Assembly (NCBI GenBank): GCA_031269415.1
Contig: JAISZF010000050.1
Coordinates: 1-37,998 of the forward strand
Direction of reading: 5' to 3'
DNA: 37,998 bases
Source: Clostridiales bacterium
GTDB taxonomy: Bacteria > Bacillota > Clostridia > Lachnospirales > WQUN01
Of the stretch, positions 16,292 through 23,720 are shown piece by piece. The position numbers and the translations under genes were made by a program. Position 1 is the first letter of the stretch; each line of letters starts with the position of its first letter. Under the pieces are notes generated by a model. It was not told the DNA's origin, did no database searches, and saw only the letters and a program-made list of their open reading frames with translations.

Positions 16292-17098
16292 ATGGATAAG
16301 CAGGAATTGCTTAAACGCTTTCAAACGCCGGACGAAAAACTTTTACTTTCTAAAGTTTTAGACCGGCTTTTTTTATGTCAAACAGAGCGGCAAAAGACCT
16401 TTACTTCCTTTCTGGATCCTCTTCACGCGGTGAAAATCGCGGAGATTATCCGAGCTCGGGCGGATGAGAAGCTCCTCACGTATGGAGGAGCGCCCGGCTG
16501 CGAACGTAAAATGCTGGGGTTTGCCCCAGCTTTTGAGCAGTTGGAATTTATTGATTTTCCGATAGACCGTGTTTCGGTCAGGTTTCCGCTGAAATTCGGT
16601 TCCGGTCTAAGCCATCGCGATTTTCTGGGTTCCTTGATCGGATTGGGCATAGACAGGGGGAAGATAGGGGATATCAATATAGACGGCGGGGAGGCTGAGG
16701 TCTATGCCCACCGCGACGTGGGCGGTTTTATATGCGCGAACCTGGATCGCGTAGGCCGCGTAAAGGTGACTGCTGACATAGAGCGCGTCGAAACAGTTTT
16801 TTGGGACACCTGGCAGGAGTTTAAACCGGACGACGGGCGGGAGATGATCATTAACATCAGCTCGACGCGGATAGATACTATAATCAGCTCGGTATTCCGG
16901 GTCGCCCGCGGCGCTTCCGCGAAACTCATAACCGGAGGGAAAGTTTCGGTAAATTGGACGCCGGTTACGCGTAATGACAAGGTTGTTAACGAGGGGGATA
17001 CTATAACAGTGCGTGGCCACGGGCGGGTCCGCGTGGAGGCGATAGAACAGAGCGGCAAAAAAGAGCGCTTTGCAGTCCGCGCGGTCAAATACAGTTAG
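16292..17098 (+). CDS. YlmH, S4-domain RNA-binding protein
   Basis: This 268-residue protein has a central domain (about 70-170) shared by YlmH proteins and a C-terminal S4 RNA-binding domain (about 185-245: SSTRIDTIISSVFRVARGASAKLITGGKVSVNWTPV). YlmH in Bacillus works on stalled 50S subunits with peptidyl-tRNA, a role like that of RqcH/RqcP. It starts 11 bp after yggT. In many Firmicutes divIVA follows; here it does not, and a GGDEF regulator is next. Confidence 0.93.
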   Translation: MDKQELLKRFQTPDEKLLLSKVLDRLFLCQTERQKTFTSFLDPLHAVKIAEIIRARADEKLLTYGGAPGCERKMLGFAPAFEQLEFIDFPIDRVSVRFPLKFGSGLSHRDFLGSLIGLGIDRGKIGDINIDGGEAEVYAHRDVGGFICANLDRVGRVKVTADIERVETVFWDTWQEFKPDDGREMIINISSTRIDTIISSVFRVARGASAKLITGGKVSVNWTPVTRNDKVVNEGDTITVRGHGRVRVEAIEQSGKKERFAVRAVKYS

Positions 17099-17102
17099 GG
17101 AT

Positions 17103-17171
17103 AAAAAGCCATACACAGACGCAAAATAAACACGGGAACAGTGTATATGGGCGTCCGCGGGAGGGCTTTTT
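17103..17171 (+). promoter_or_regulatory. Structured leader whose 3' arm contains the RBS of the GGDEF gene
   Basis: AAAAAGCC (17103-17110) pairs with GGCTTTTT (17164-17171), and ATACAC (17111-17116) can pair with GTGTAT (17141-17146). GACGC (17118-17122) offers an alternative partner, GCGTC (17151-17155). The GGGAGG ribosome site and the T run directly before the GTG start lie at or beside the 3' arm. It can be read as a terminator of the ylmH operon or as a switch that hides the start site. Confidence 0.5.
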
Positions 17172-18080
17172 GTGAGTGATAACAGAAATCGTATAATGAT
17201 TGTTGATGACGAAAATATTAATCTGGCTATTTTGAGCCAAATACTGTCGCCGGAATTTGATCTGGTCACAGCGATGAACGGTCAGGACGCGCTGAAACGG
17301 GCCGAGAAAAACCAGCCGGATTTGATTCTGCTTGATATTGTAATGCCGGATATGAGCGGGTTTGACGTGCTGAGGAAACTGAAATCATCCGGCGCGACGA
17401 AAGACATACCTGTTATCATCATCACCGGACGGAATAACGCGGACGATGAGGAGAAAGCGTTTTTACTGGGCGCGGTAGACTATATGACAAAGCCCTTTAA
17501 TAACACCATTGTTATGGCGCGCGTTAAAACGCGGCTCCAAATGGTACGTCAGACGCGAACGATTGATCGGATGAGCATGGAGGACGCGCTGACCGGCCTG
17601 CCGAACCGCCACAGCTTCGACAATCACATGGAAATGGAGTGGAAACGCGCCATAAGGGAAAAAAAGCCGCTCTCGCTGCTGATTGTTGATATAGACCGGT
17701 TTAAAGCCTACAATGACGCCTATGGAAATATACAGGGCGACGAATTATTAAAAGCGGTAGCCACTGTGTTTCCAAAATCAGTCAGACGCCCCGCGGATCT
17801 TTCAGCGCGTATAAACGGCGAGGAATTCGCCGTTATTCTTCCAGACACGGCATGGGAATCGGCGCTGCTGATTGCGGAGAATATCAGGAAAACCATAAAG
17901 GCAACTATCCTGCCCACTGTTGACGGAAAGACGCATACCTTCGTAACGGTCAGCATCGGATTGGTTACCAAGACGCCGCGGGTTAACGATACAATATCCG
18001 ACTTCTTTAACTTGGCGGACGGAAGCATGTATGAGGCGAAACGCGCCGGACGCGACAGGATTATCGGGAAGGTGTTATAA
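17172..18080 (+). CDS. Response regulator with GGDEF domain (probable diguanylate cyclase)
   Basis: This is a 302-residue two-domain regulator. The receiver domain (about 7-120) has the acidic pocket D12/D13, phospho-acceptor D55 (LLDIVMPD), T85 and K107. The GGDEF domain (about 135-300) has the metal segment VDIDRFKAYND, and the signature loop reads NGEEF at 215-219 instead of GGDEF/GGEEF. An RxxD inhibitory site (RPAD, 206-209) sits exactly five residues before it, as in product-inhibited c-di-GMP cyclases. The first Gly to Asn change may lower activity. The start is GTG 17172 with GGGAGG 9 nt upstream. No sensor kinase is adjacent. The 3' end overlaps the convergent methyltransferase gene by 6 bp. 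Confidence 0.92.
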   Translation: MSDNRNRIMIVDDENINLAILSQILSPEFDLVTAMNGQDALKRAEKNQPDLILLDIVMPDMSGFDVLRKLKSSGATKDIPVIIITGRNNADDEEKAFLLGAVDYMTKPFNNTIVMARVKTRLQMVRQTRTIDRMSMEDALTGLPNRHSFDNHMEMEWKRAIREKKPLSLLIVDIDRFKAYNDAYGNIQGDELLKAVATVFPKSVRRPADLSARINGEEFAVILPDTAWESALLIAENIRKTIKATILPTVDGKTHTFVTVSIGLVTKTPRVNDTISDFFNLADGSMYEAKRAGRDRIIGKVL

Positions 18081-18848
18081 AAGCCTCTGCCTCACAGCCT
18101 CATACAGCAATACGCTGCCCGCCGCCGCCGCGTTCAGCGATTCTGCCTTGCCAATCATGGGGATCTTTGTTAAGACATCGGCTTGCGCGGATAACTCGGG
18201 CGAAAGCCCGCGCGCTTCATTCCCTATCATTATACAGCACGCTCGGCTTAGATCGGCGTTATAAGGTATGGTATCGCCTTTCAGATGCGCGGCGGCCAAT
18301 ATTACGCCGCGCTCTTTTAAAAAACGCGCGGCGGTCATTGCGTCCATGTCTGTTACGCAGGGCAGATGGAACAGAGAACCGGCGGACGCCCGTATTACTT
18401 TCGGGCTGTACAAATCGGCGCAGCCTCGGGTCAGTATTACGCCCGCCGCGCCCGCCGCGTCCGCCGTCCGTATCAGAGCGCCGACATTGCCGGGATCCGT
18501 TACGGACTCGCACAGCAGCAAGAGTGAATTTTCAGCGGTCACTCTGCACAAGGTGTACGCTCTTTTTGCGCAAACGGCCATTACGCCCTGCGGCGTAACC
18601 GTGTCGGACAGCTTTTTGTATTGGTAATCCGCCGCGATATAGACTCGTGCTTTGCTTTCGTAAATATTAAGATCGTGTTTACCCGCGAACTCCGCGGAAA
18701 CAATAAAGCATTCGACAGGCCATCCGTCTGGGATCTCGGAAATAAATTTTTCCCCTTCGACAATAAACAGATTAGTTTTATCCCTGCCCTTTTCTCTAAG
18801 GAGTGTCAGGGTTTTTTTTATATATTTTTGGCTGATAATTTGGGCCAT
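18075..18848 (-). CDS. SpoU/TrmH-type RNA 2'-O-methyltransferase
   Basis: This 257-residue SPOUT enzyme should methylate a ribose in rRNA or tRNA. The N-terminal substrate-binding part (1-95) begins with the usual ISQKYIKKTLTLLREKGRDKTNLFIVEGEKFI. The knotted AdoMet domain has motif 1 LCESVTDPGNVGALIRTADAAGAAGVIL, motif 2 IMIGNEARGLSPEL and motif 3 IPMIGKAESLNAAAAGSVLLYE. It resembles YsgA/RlmB-like proteins; the target site is not predictable. It is a single gene on the minus strand, head-on to the GGDEF gene. Confidence 0.93.
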   Translation of the reverse strand: MAQIISQKYIKKTLTLLREKGRDKTNLFIVEGEKFISEIPDGWPVECFIVSAEFAGKHDLNIYESKARVYIAADYQYKKLSDTVTPQGVMAVCAKRAYTLCRVTAENSLLLLCESVTDPGNVGALIRTADAAGAAGVILTRGCADLYSPKVIRASAGSLFHLPCVTDMDAMTAARFLKERGVILAAAHLKGDTIPYNADLSRACCIMIGNEARGLSPELSAQADVLTKIPMIGKAESLNAAAAGSVLLYEAVRQRLL

Positions 18849-18929
18849 ATAATCACTACCCTCTAAGCAAGTTTATCACATACCCAGCGGAATTGCCAAT
18901 ATCATATTGTATTGACCGGGCGAAGTTTA

Positions 18930-18958
18930 TTGCCAAACCCAAAATCCAATGGTAAAAT
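18930..18958 (+). promoter_or_regulatory. aroC-lysA promoter
   Basis: TTGCCA (18930-18935) and TAAAAT (18953-18958) are separated by 17 nt, about 30 nt before the ATG of aroC, with AAGAAAGGGG as the ribosome site. Confidence 0.65.
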
Positions 18959-18988
18959 CAATCATATATTGTAAGAAAGGGGCCGTAT

Positions 18989-20095
18989 ATGTCGGGTTCG
19001 CGTTTCGGAAAGAATTTTACCGTCACCACCTGGGGCGAGAGCCACGGTCCGGCGATCGGCGCGGTCGTCGACGGTTGCCCGGCGGGAGTCGCGCTGTCGG
19101 AGGAGGACATTCAGCGCGATTTGGACAGGCGAAGCCCGGGCCGTTCCCCTTACGCCTCAAAGCGTGTGGAACCGGATACGGCTGTTATTCTGTCCGGCGT
19201 ATTTAACGGCGTGACGACTGGTACGCCCGTATCCATACTCATCAACAACGCGGACAAGCGAACGGCGGACTATTCGGATATCGCCGGGGTATACAGGCCT
19301 GGGCACGCCGATTATACCTACGATAAGAAATACGGAATCCGCGATTACAGGGGCGGCGGGAGGTCGTCCGGTCGTGAGACCGCGTGCCGTGTGGCGGGCG
19401 GGGCGGTGGCGCGGCGTTTTTTAGGCGAATTGGGCGTGGATGTACAGGCGTATACGGTGGCGATCGGCTCCACTAGCGTTGACAGAGCGAGGTTTGACAT
19501 GTCGCAAGTCACGCTTAATCCATTATGCATGCCCGATCGGCAAGCCTACGAGCGGGCCGCCGCCGAAACGGATGCCGCGATGAAAGAGGGGAACTCGCTG
19601 GGCGGGGTCGTCGAGTGCGTTATACGAGGCGTTCCGCCGGGTGTCGGCGAGCCGGTGTTCGATAAACTCTCCGCGCTGCTGGCGCGCGCCGTATGCTCCA
19701 TAAACGCCGTCAAGGGGTTTGAAATGGGCGCGGGCTTTAACGCCGCCGGTATGAAGGGCACGGAGAATAACGACGAAATGTATTATGAAAATGGCGCACT
19801 CAAAAAACGCACGAATAACGCCGGCGGTATATACGGCGGTATAGCCGACGGCTCGGATATTGTGTTCCGCGCCGCGTTTAAACCCACGCCGTCTATATCC
19901 GCCGCTCAAAACACGGTCGGCGCGGACGGGGCGAACAGAACTCTGCGCGTAAAAGGCCGCCATGATCCGCTTGTGGTTCCCAGGGCTGTGGTGGTGGTCG
20001 AGGCGATGGCGGCGCTGACGGTGGCGGATCTTACGCTTCAGGCGTGTTTGTCAAATATTCTCAATATTAAAAAGATACTGGATGTGGTGAAATGA
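18989..20095 (+). CDS. aroC: Chorismate synthase
   Basis: AroC converts 5-enolpyruvylshikimate-3-phosphate to chorismate, the last shikimate step, using reduced FMN. It has 368 residues. GESHGPAIGAVVDGCPAG, the RRSPGRSPYASKRVEPD loop, the RPGHADYTYDKKYGIRDYRGGGRSSGRET stretch and RFKPTPSIS-like AAFKPTPSISAAQNTV are all present. It overlaps lysA by 4 bp (ATGA), so chorismate and lysine/DAP genes are translationally coupled here. Confidence 0.97.
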   Translation: MSGSRFGKNFTVTTWGESHGPAIGAVVDGCPAGVALSEEDIQRDLDRRSPGRSPYASKRVEPDTAVILSGVFNGVTTGTPVSILINNADKRTADYSDIAGVYRPGHADYTYDKKYGIRDYRGGGRSSGRETACRVAGGAVARRFLGELGVDVQAYTVAIGSTSVDRARFDMSQVTLNPLCMPDRQAYERAAAETDAAMKEGNSLGGVVECVIRGVPPGVGEPVFDKLSALLARAVCSINAVKGFEMGAGFNAAGMKGTENNDEMYYENGALKKRTNNAGGIYGGIADGSDIVFRAAFKPTPSISAAQNTVGADGANRTLRVKGRHDPLVVPRAVVVVEAMAALTVADLTLQACLSNILNIKKILDVVK

Positions 20096-21351
20096 TAAAG
20101 TTGAATGCCAGTGTGACGGACAAAACAAACTTCTTTAACGGGTCCGATCCCTTCGACCTCGCGGCGAGGTACGGCAGCCCGTTGTATGTGTACAATGAAC
20201 GCATTCTGCGGCGGAACTGCCGCGATTTGGCCGGAATGTGCGGCTATCCGCATTTTAAGGTGAATTTTTCCGCAAAGGCCAACAGTAATCTGGCGATATT
20301 GCAAATCGTCCGTGAAGAAGGGCTGTTTGTGGACGCGATTAGCGCGGGAGAAATATTCGCGGAGCTGGCCGCGGGCTTTACCTCTGATGAGATCTTTTTT
20401 GTTCCCAACAATATTTCCGAGGACGAGATGCGATTCGCCATTGAACGCGGCATACTGCTCAGTGTGGATTCCGTTTCGCAGTTGGAGCGGTACGCCTCGC
20501 TTAACCCGGGAGGCCGCGTCGCGATTCGATTTAACCCGGGCGTCGGGGCAGGCCATCATGAGAAGGTCATAACCGCCGGAGAGAATATCAAATTTGGGGT
20601 GAATCCGGAGGATATACCGAATGTCAAGAATATAATCCGCCGCTATAACCTAAGCCTGACAGGTATAAATCAGCATATAGGGTCGCTGTTTCTGGAGAAA
20701 ACCCAGTATCTGAAAAGTATGGACGCTTTATTTGATATAGCCAGGGAGTTTGAGGATCTGGATTTTATAGATATGGGCGGAGGATTCGGTATTCCGTATC
20801 ATAAGACGGAGGGGCAGGGCAGGCTCGATCTCAAGGATATGGGCGATTCGCTGGCGGAGAGGATGACGCGGTTCGCCGGTGAATACGGCAAAGAATTGAC
20901 TTTAATGGTTGAACCCGGCAGATATGTAAGCGCTGAAGCGGGTTTGCTGCTTGGAACGGTGCACGCGGTGAAATTTAACGGGCCGGTTAAGTATGTGGGT
21001 ACGGATATCGGCTTTAACGTCCTTGCGAGGCCTGTGATGTACGACGCGCACCATGATGTCGAAATCTACAGGCGTGATGACTTAACCTCGGGAAAGCGGG
21101 AGTGCGTTAACATCGCCGGAAATATCTGTGAGAGCGGAGATATACTGGCCAAAAACCGGCTTCTGCCGGAGATACTGGAGGACGACCTGCTGGGGGTGCT
21201 GGACGCCGGAGCTTACGGGCACTCGATGAGTTCCAACTATAATAACCGATTGCGGCCCGCTGAAATATTGCTGCGCGAGGATAATTCCGTACGGTTAATC
21301 CGCGGGCGCGATACCATGGAGGATCTCTTGCGGCCTTATGTCAAGCTTTAG
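20092..21351 (+). CDS. lysA: Diaminopimelate decarboxylase
   Basis: LysA makes lysine from meso-diaminopimelate with PLP. It has 419 residues. The PLP lysine is K62 in NFSAKANSNLAIL. GINQHIGSL, DMGGGFGIPY, VEPGRYVSAEAG and the second-subunit cysteine motif NICESGD, followed by DAGAYGHSMSSNYN, are intact. The start codon lies inside the aroC stop. Transcription should continue from the aroC promoter. I see no hairpin terminator immediately after it; the first one is 235 bp on, in the small-RNA region. Confidence 0.97.
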   Translation: MIKLNASVTDKTNFFNGSDPFDLAARYGSPLYVYNERILRRNCRDLAGMCGYPHFKVNFSAKANSNLAILQIVREEGLFVDAISAGEIFAELAAGFTSDEIFFVPNNISEDEMRFAIERGILLSVDSVSQLERYASLNPGGRVAIRFNPGVGAGHHEKVITAGENIKFGVNPEDIPNVKNIIRRYNLSLTGINQHIGSLFLEKTQYLKSMDALFDIAREFEDLDFIDMGGGFGIPYHKTEGQGRLDLKDMGDSLAERMTRFAGEYGKELTLMVEPGRYVSAEAGLLLGTVHAVKFNGPVKYVGTDIGFNVLARPVMYDAHHDVEIYRRDDLTSGKRECVNIAGNICESGDILAKNRLLPEILEDDLLGVLDAGAYGHSMSSNYNNRLRPAEILLREDNSVRLIRGRDTMEDLLRPYVKL

Positions 21352-21484
21352 TCTTCACGCCGACTGTCCGCGGGGCGCGGTCTATCCGTCGTGTCCATAA
21401 GGGTAAAAATGTCGAATGTCGAATGATTTCTTTTGATTATCACAACTTTATCTAAAGTTTTTTTCCGATAAGCCGATATAGTTA

Positions 21485-21513
21485 TTGAAAAACAAAAACA
21501 GTTGTATTATAAT
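21485..21513 (+). promoter_or_regulatory. Strong promoter of the candidate small RNA
   Basis: TTGAAA (21485-21490) and TATAAT (21508-21513) have a 17-nt spacer. A second, extended -10 (TGATATAAT, 21541-21549) lies downstream. Confidence 0.7.
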
Positions 21514-21519
21514 ACCTAA

Positions 21520-21620
21520 GTATGGAGTTAATTCTAAATATGATATAATTCTATTATTCGTTATATTTTTCTCCTTTCCCTCTTTTTGAGAAAGCCTTTT
21601 GGCTTTCTCACTTTTTTTTT
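21520..21620 (+). ncRNA. Candidate small RNA of about 100 nt
   Basis: The predicted transcript starts near 21520 and ends at the terminator at 21587-21620. It contains no frame longer than 8 codons. Just before the terminator stem it has a pyrimidine-rich single-stranded run (about 21567-21586: TTTTTCTCCTTTCCCTCTTT) with CUCC and UCCC cores that could pair with Shine-Dalgarno sequences. A pyrimidine-rich accessible stretch next to a terminator is the build of several Gram-positive trans-acting RNAs. The identity is unknown. An alternative reading is a lysA terminator preceded by a chance promoter. Confidence 0.45.
21587..21620 (+). terminator. Strong rho-independent terminator
   Basis: The stem is TGAGAAAGCC (21587-21596) with GGCTTTCTCA (21601-21610), a TTTT loop, and then C plus nine T. 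It is one of the most canonical terminators in the window. Confidence 0.92.
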
Positions 21621-21781
21621 CATAAAATATGGCGTATGCTGTCTGTTTTTTCAAATTCTGACACGCAAGTGAAATATAATTGTTATTTATTAAGTTGGAA
21701 TATTTAGGTATACTAACAGGACTAATATAGAATTCGGCGACCGGCATATTCCGGGGGCTGATAGTATCGAGAGGGGAGAGT

Positions 21782-22579
21782 ATGCTTAAAAAGTTGTTTT
21801 TTTGTCTTGCCGCGATCTCTATCGCGTTTTTCGGTTTAACCGGATTGATGCAGGCAAATCAGCCTCAAATCGCTGTTTTGCTGTATCATCACCTCATTCC
21901 CGAGGCTGATAACACCGCTTTTTCGGATAACGGGCTGGTTATGTCTGTGGAACTATTCGCCCGGCAAATGGAATATCTTTATAAGAACCAATACCATACG
22001 GTTACCTCGAGTGAATTAAGGTCATTTTTGTATGAAAAAAAAGCGCTTCCGCCAAAGAGCGTGATGATTACTTTTGACGACGGCTATATGAGTAATTATA
22101 CCTTCGCCTACCCGATCCTGAAACAATACGGGTTTAAAGCCGTATTATTCGCTATTACGGGAAGCGTGCAAACCAAGGATCAGGAATATCACCCCGATCA
22201 GTTGGACATGATCAGTTGGATGCAGGTAGCCGCGGGATCGGACATATTCGAGTTCGCTTCGCATACCCACGCGCTGCACACGCCGGTGAACGGTAAAACA
22301 GGTTTAGTGAGCGTGACACCGGATGAAGCCCAAGCCGATTTGATACTCAGCCAAAAGCGGATCAATAACAGGAAACTGTTCGCTTACCCTTTGGGTCAGT
22401 ACAACACGCGGGTAGTCGATATGCTGCGCAATAATGGCGTCGATATGGCGTTTACGATTAATAAGGGTTATGTAAATCAGAACAGCAATCCGTTGCTGCT
22501 GAACAGGGTTACTGTTTATGCCAGCTGCGATATTAAAACATTCGAATCCGTCGTGACATGCAAATACAAATACAGGTAA
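21782..22579 (+). CDS. Exported polysaccharide deacetylase (NodB-like)
   Basis: This 265-residue protein has an N-terminal hydrophobic segment (about 4-22) that acts as a signal peptide or membrane anchor, then a NodB homology domain. Metal and catalytic motifs are TFDDG (D99, D100) and SHTHALH (H161, H166); YPLGQYN and the end segment fit the same fold. It probably removes acetyl groups from a wall or surface polysaccharide outside the cell. GGGGAGAG precedes the ATG. The stop codon overlaps the start of the next gene by one base (TAATG). Confidence 0.92.
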   Translation: MLKKLFFCLAAISIAFFGLTGLMQANQPQIAVLLYHHLIPEADNTAFSDNGLVMSVELFARQMEYLYKNQYHTVTSSELRSFLYEKKALPPKSVMITFDDGYMSNYTFAYPILKQYGFKAVLFAITGSVQTKDQEYHPDQLDMISWMQVAAGSDIFEFASHTHALHTPVNGKTGLVSVTPDEAQADLILSQKRINNRKLFAYPLGQYNTRVVDMLRNNGVDMAFTINKGYVNQNSNPLLLNRVTVYASCDIKTFESVVTCKYKYR

Positions 22580-23646
22580 TGGCTAAGACGCGTAACGTGG
22601 AATTAAAAGGCGAACGCTCATTGGAGAGGAAGATAAAAAACGCTCCCCACGCTCCGGGATGCTATCTGTATAAAGACGCTTCCGGTCAGGTTATCTATGT
22701 GGGCAAGTCAAAGGAATTACATAAGCGCGTAAAACAGTATTTCAGGAACAAGCCCTTCGATTACGAAAAACTGAACCGTTTGGCGCGCGCGATCAGCGAT
22801 GTGGAGTATATCGTGACACCAACGGAACTCGACGCGCTGATAACGGAATACAGGCTGATTAAAACCTATAAGCCGAGGTTTAATTCTCAGTTGAAACAAG
22901 ACGTGGAGCATCCCCTGCTGCGTATAGACACGTCGGGGATATACCCGGCCATATCGGCGACGAGTGAGTACGCGGAGGGTTTTGGCTGTTATTTCACCTG
23001 CTTCTTCGACATCTATGAGATTCAAAGCGCGATCGATACGATTAACAGGGCGTGGCGCACACCCCTCTGCGGTAAAACGGAATTTCAGCCGAACGGACGC
23101 GCCTGCTTGAATTATCATATCGGCAGATGCCTCGCGCCATGCGCGGCGATGCCGGATCCGGAGGCCTACCGGCGTGACATCGATCAGGTAATCGCTCTTC
23201 TGAGAGGCGAGCATGTGATGAAGCTCGAAGAACTGCGTCTATTGATGGAAGCTTACTCGGAGGAACTGGCTTTTGAAAAAGCCGAAGCGTGCCGCGTGTT
23301 GATTGACGATTTGGAACGGCTGCGGGCGCGCGGCGCTAAGCATTTCTACAGGTACGATAAAGTAAATCGCGCGATCCTTTTTATAAGGCCGTTCCATGCC
23401 GCGCAATATACTGTGTTCTGCTTTAATGAGGGCAGAGCGGTATTGAGAAAAGACTTTCCGACACTCGAAGCGGCGCCGGAGATCAGGTTCGAAAACGCGC
23501 CGCCGATCTCCGAAGGACGCTGGCTGGAGCGGGCTTTGGCTGAAATATTGGCGGTCAAGTGTTTTATCAGGCTTGCGGACGAGTGTGAGGATACGGAAAT
23601 AATAAATTCAGCGTTGATAAACAGTAATTTTTTTCTGGGATTATAA
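22579..23646 (+). CDS. UvrC-like GIY-YIG nuclease lacking the C-terminal half
   Basis: This 355-residue protein matches the N-terminal half of UvrC. The GIY-YIG domain is complete (GCYLYKDASGQVIYVGKSKELHKRVKQYF at 28-55, with the conserved Glu in TPTELDALITEYRLIKTYKPRFN). Four cysteines at 164, 176, 184 and 188 have the 12-8-4 spacing of the UvrC iron-sulfur site. A UvrB-contact-like helix region follows (about 215-250). The RNase H-like nuclease and helix-hairpin-helix parts of UvrC are absent, and the frame ends cleanly. It recalls Cho-type 3'-incision proteins. Start: ATG 22579 (MAKTRNVELKG) is preferred over ATG 22558, which would overlap the deacetylase by 22 bp. Confidence 0.85.
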   Translation: MAKTRNVELKGERSLERKIKNAPHAPGCYLYKDASGQVIYVGKSKELHKRVKQYFRNKPFDYEKLNRLARAISDVEYIVTPTELDALITEYRLIKTYKPRFNSQLKQDVEHPLLRIDTSGIYPAISATSEYAEGFGCYFTCFFDIYEIQSAIDTINRAWRTPLCGKTEFQPNGRACLNYHIGRCLAPCAAMPDPEAYRRDIDQVIALLRGEHVMKLEELRLLMEAYSEELAFEKAEACRVLIDDLERLRARGAKHFYRYDKVNRAILFIRPFHAAQYTVFCFNEGRAVLRKDFPTLEAAPEIRFENAPPISEGRWLERALAEILAVKCFIRLADECEDTEIINSALINSNFFLGL

Positions 23647-23720
23647 AATTCACACTCTGTTCATATTTTATTTATATATAGGTTTTATAATAATTATGGT
23701 AGAGATCGAGGGGGCTAGGG

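Larger units (their letters stand above)
21352..21781 (+). other. 430-bp non-coding stretch with a candidate small RNA
   Basis: I see no convincing protein gene between lysA and the deacetylase. The stretch becomes sharply A+T-rich after 21420 and holds a strong promoter (21485-21513), a transcript-sized segment ending in a strong terminator (21587-21620), and then a leader with a TATACT box (21709-21714) for the deacetylase gene. A tandem GTCGAAT repeat lies near 21410-21425. The long minus-strand frame at 21448-21747 is a by-product of low-GC sequence. Confidence 0.6.

Noticed and set aside
17111..17171. Possible c-di-GMP riboswitch before the GGDEF gene (a GACGCAAAA segment is present)
   Set aside because: The leader is only about 70 nt and lacks the GCAAACC and paired P1b/P2 elements of known c-di-GMP aptamers. 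Only one short string matches.
18949..19206. 85-codon plus-strand frame overlapping the start of aroC
   Set aside because: It is the shifted reading of the aroC N-terminus and shares no family features.
21448..21747. 99-codon open frame on the minus strand between lysA and the deacetylase
   Set aside because: It runs through a terminator and promoters, has low-complexity A+T-driven composition and no ribosome site, and resembles no protein.
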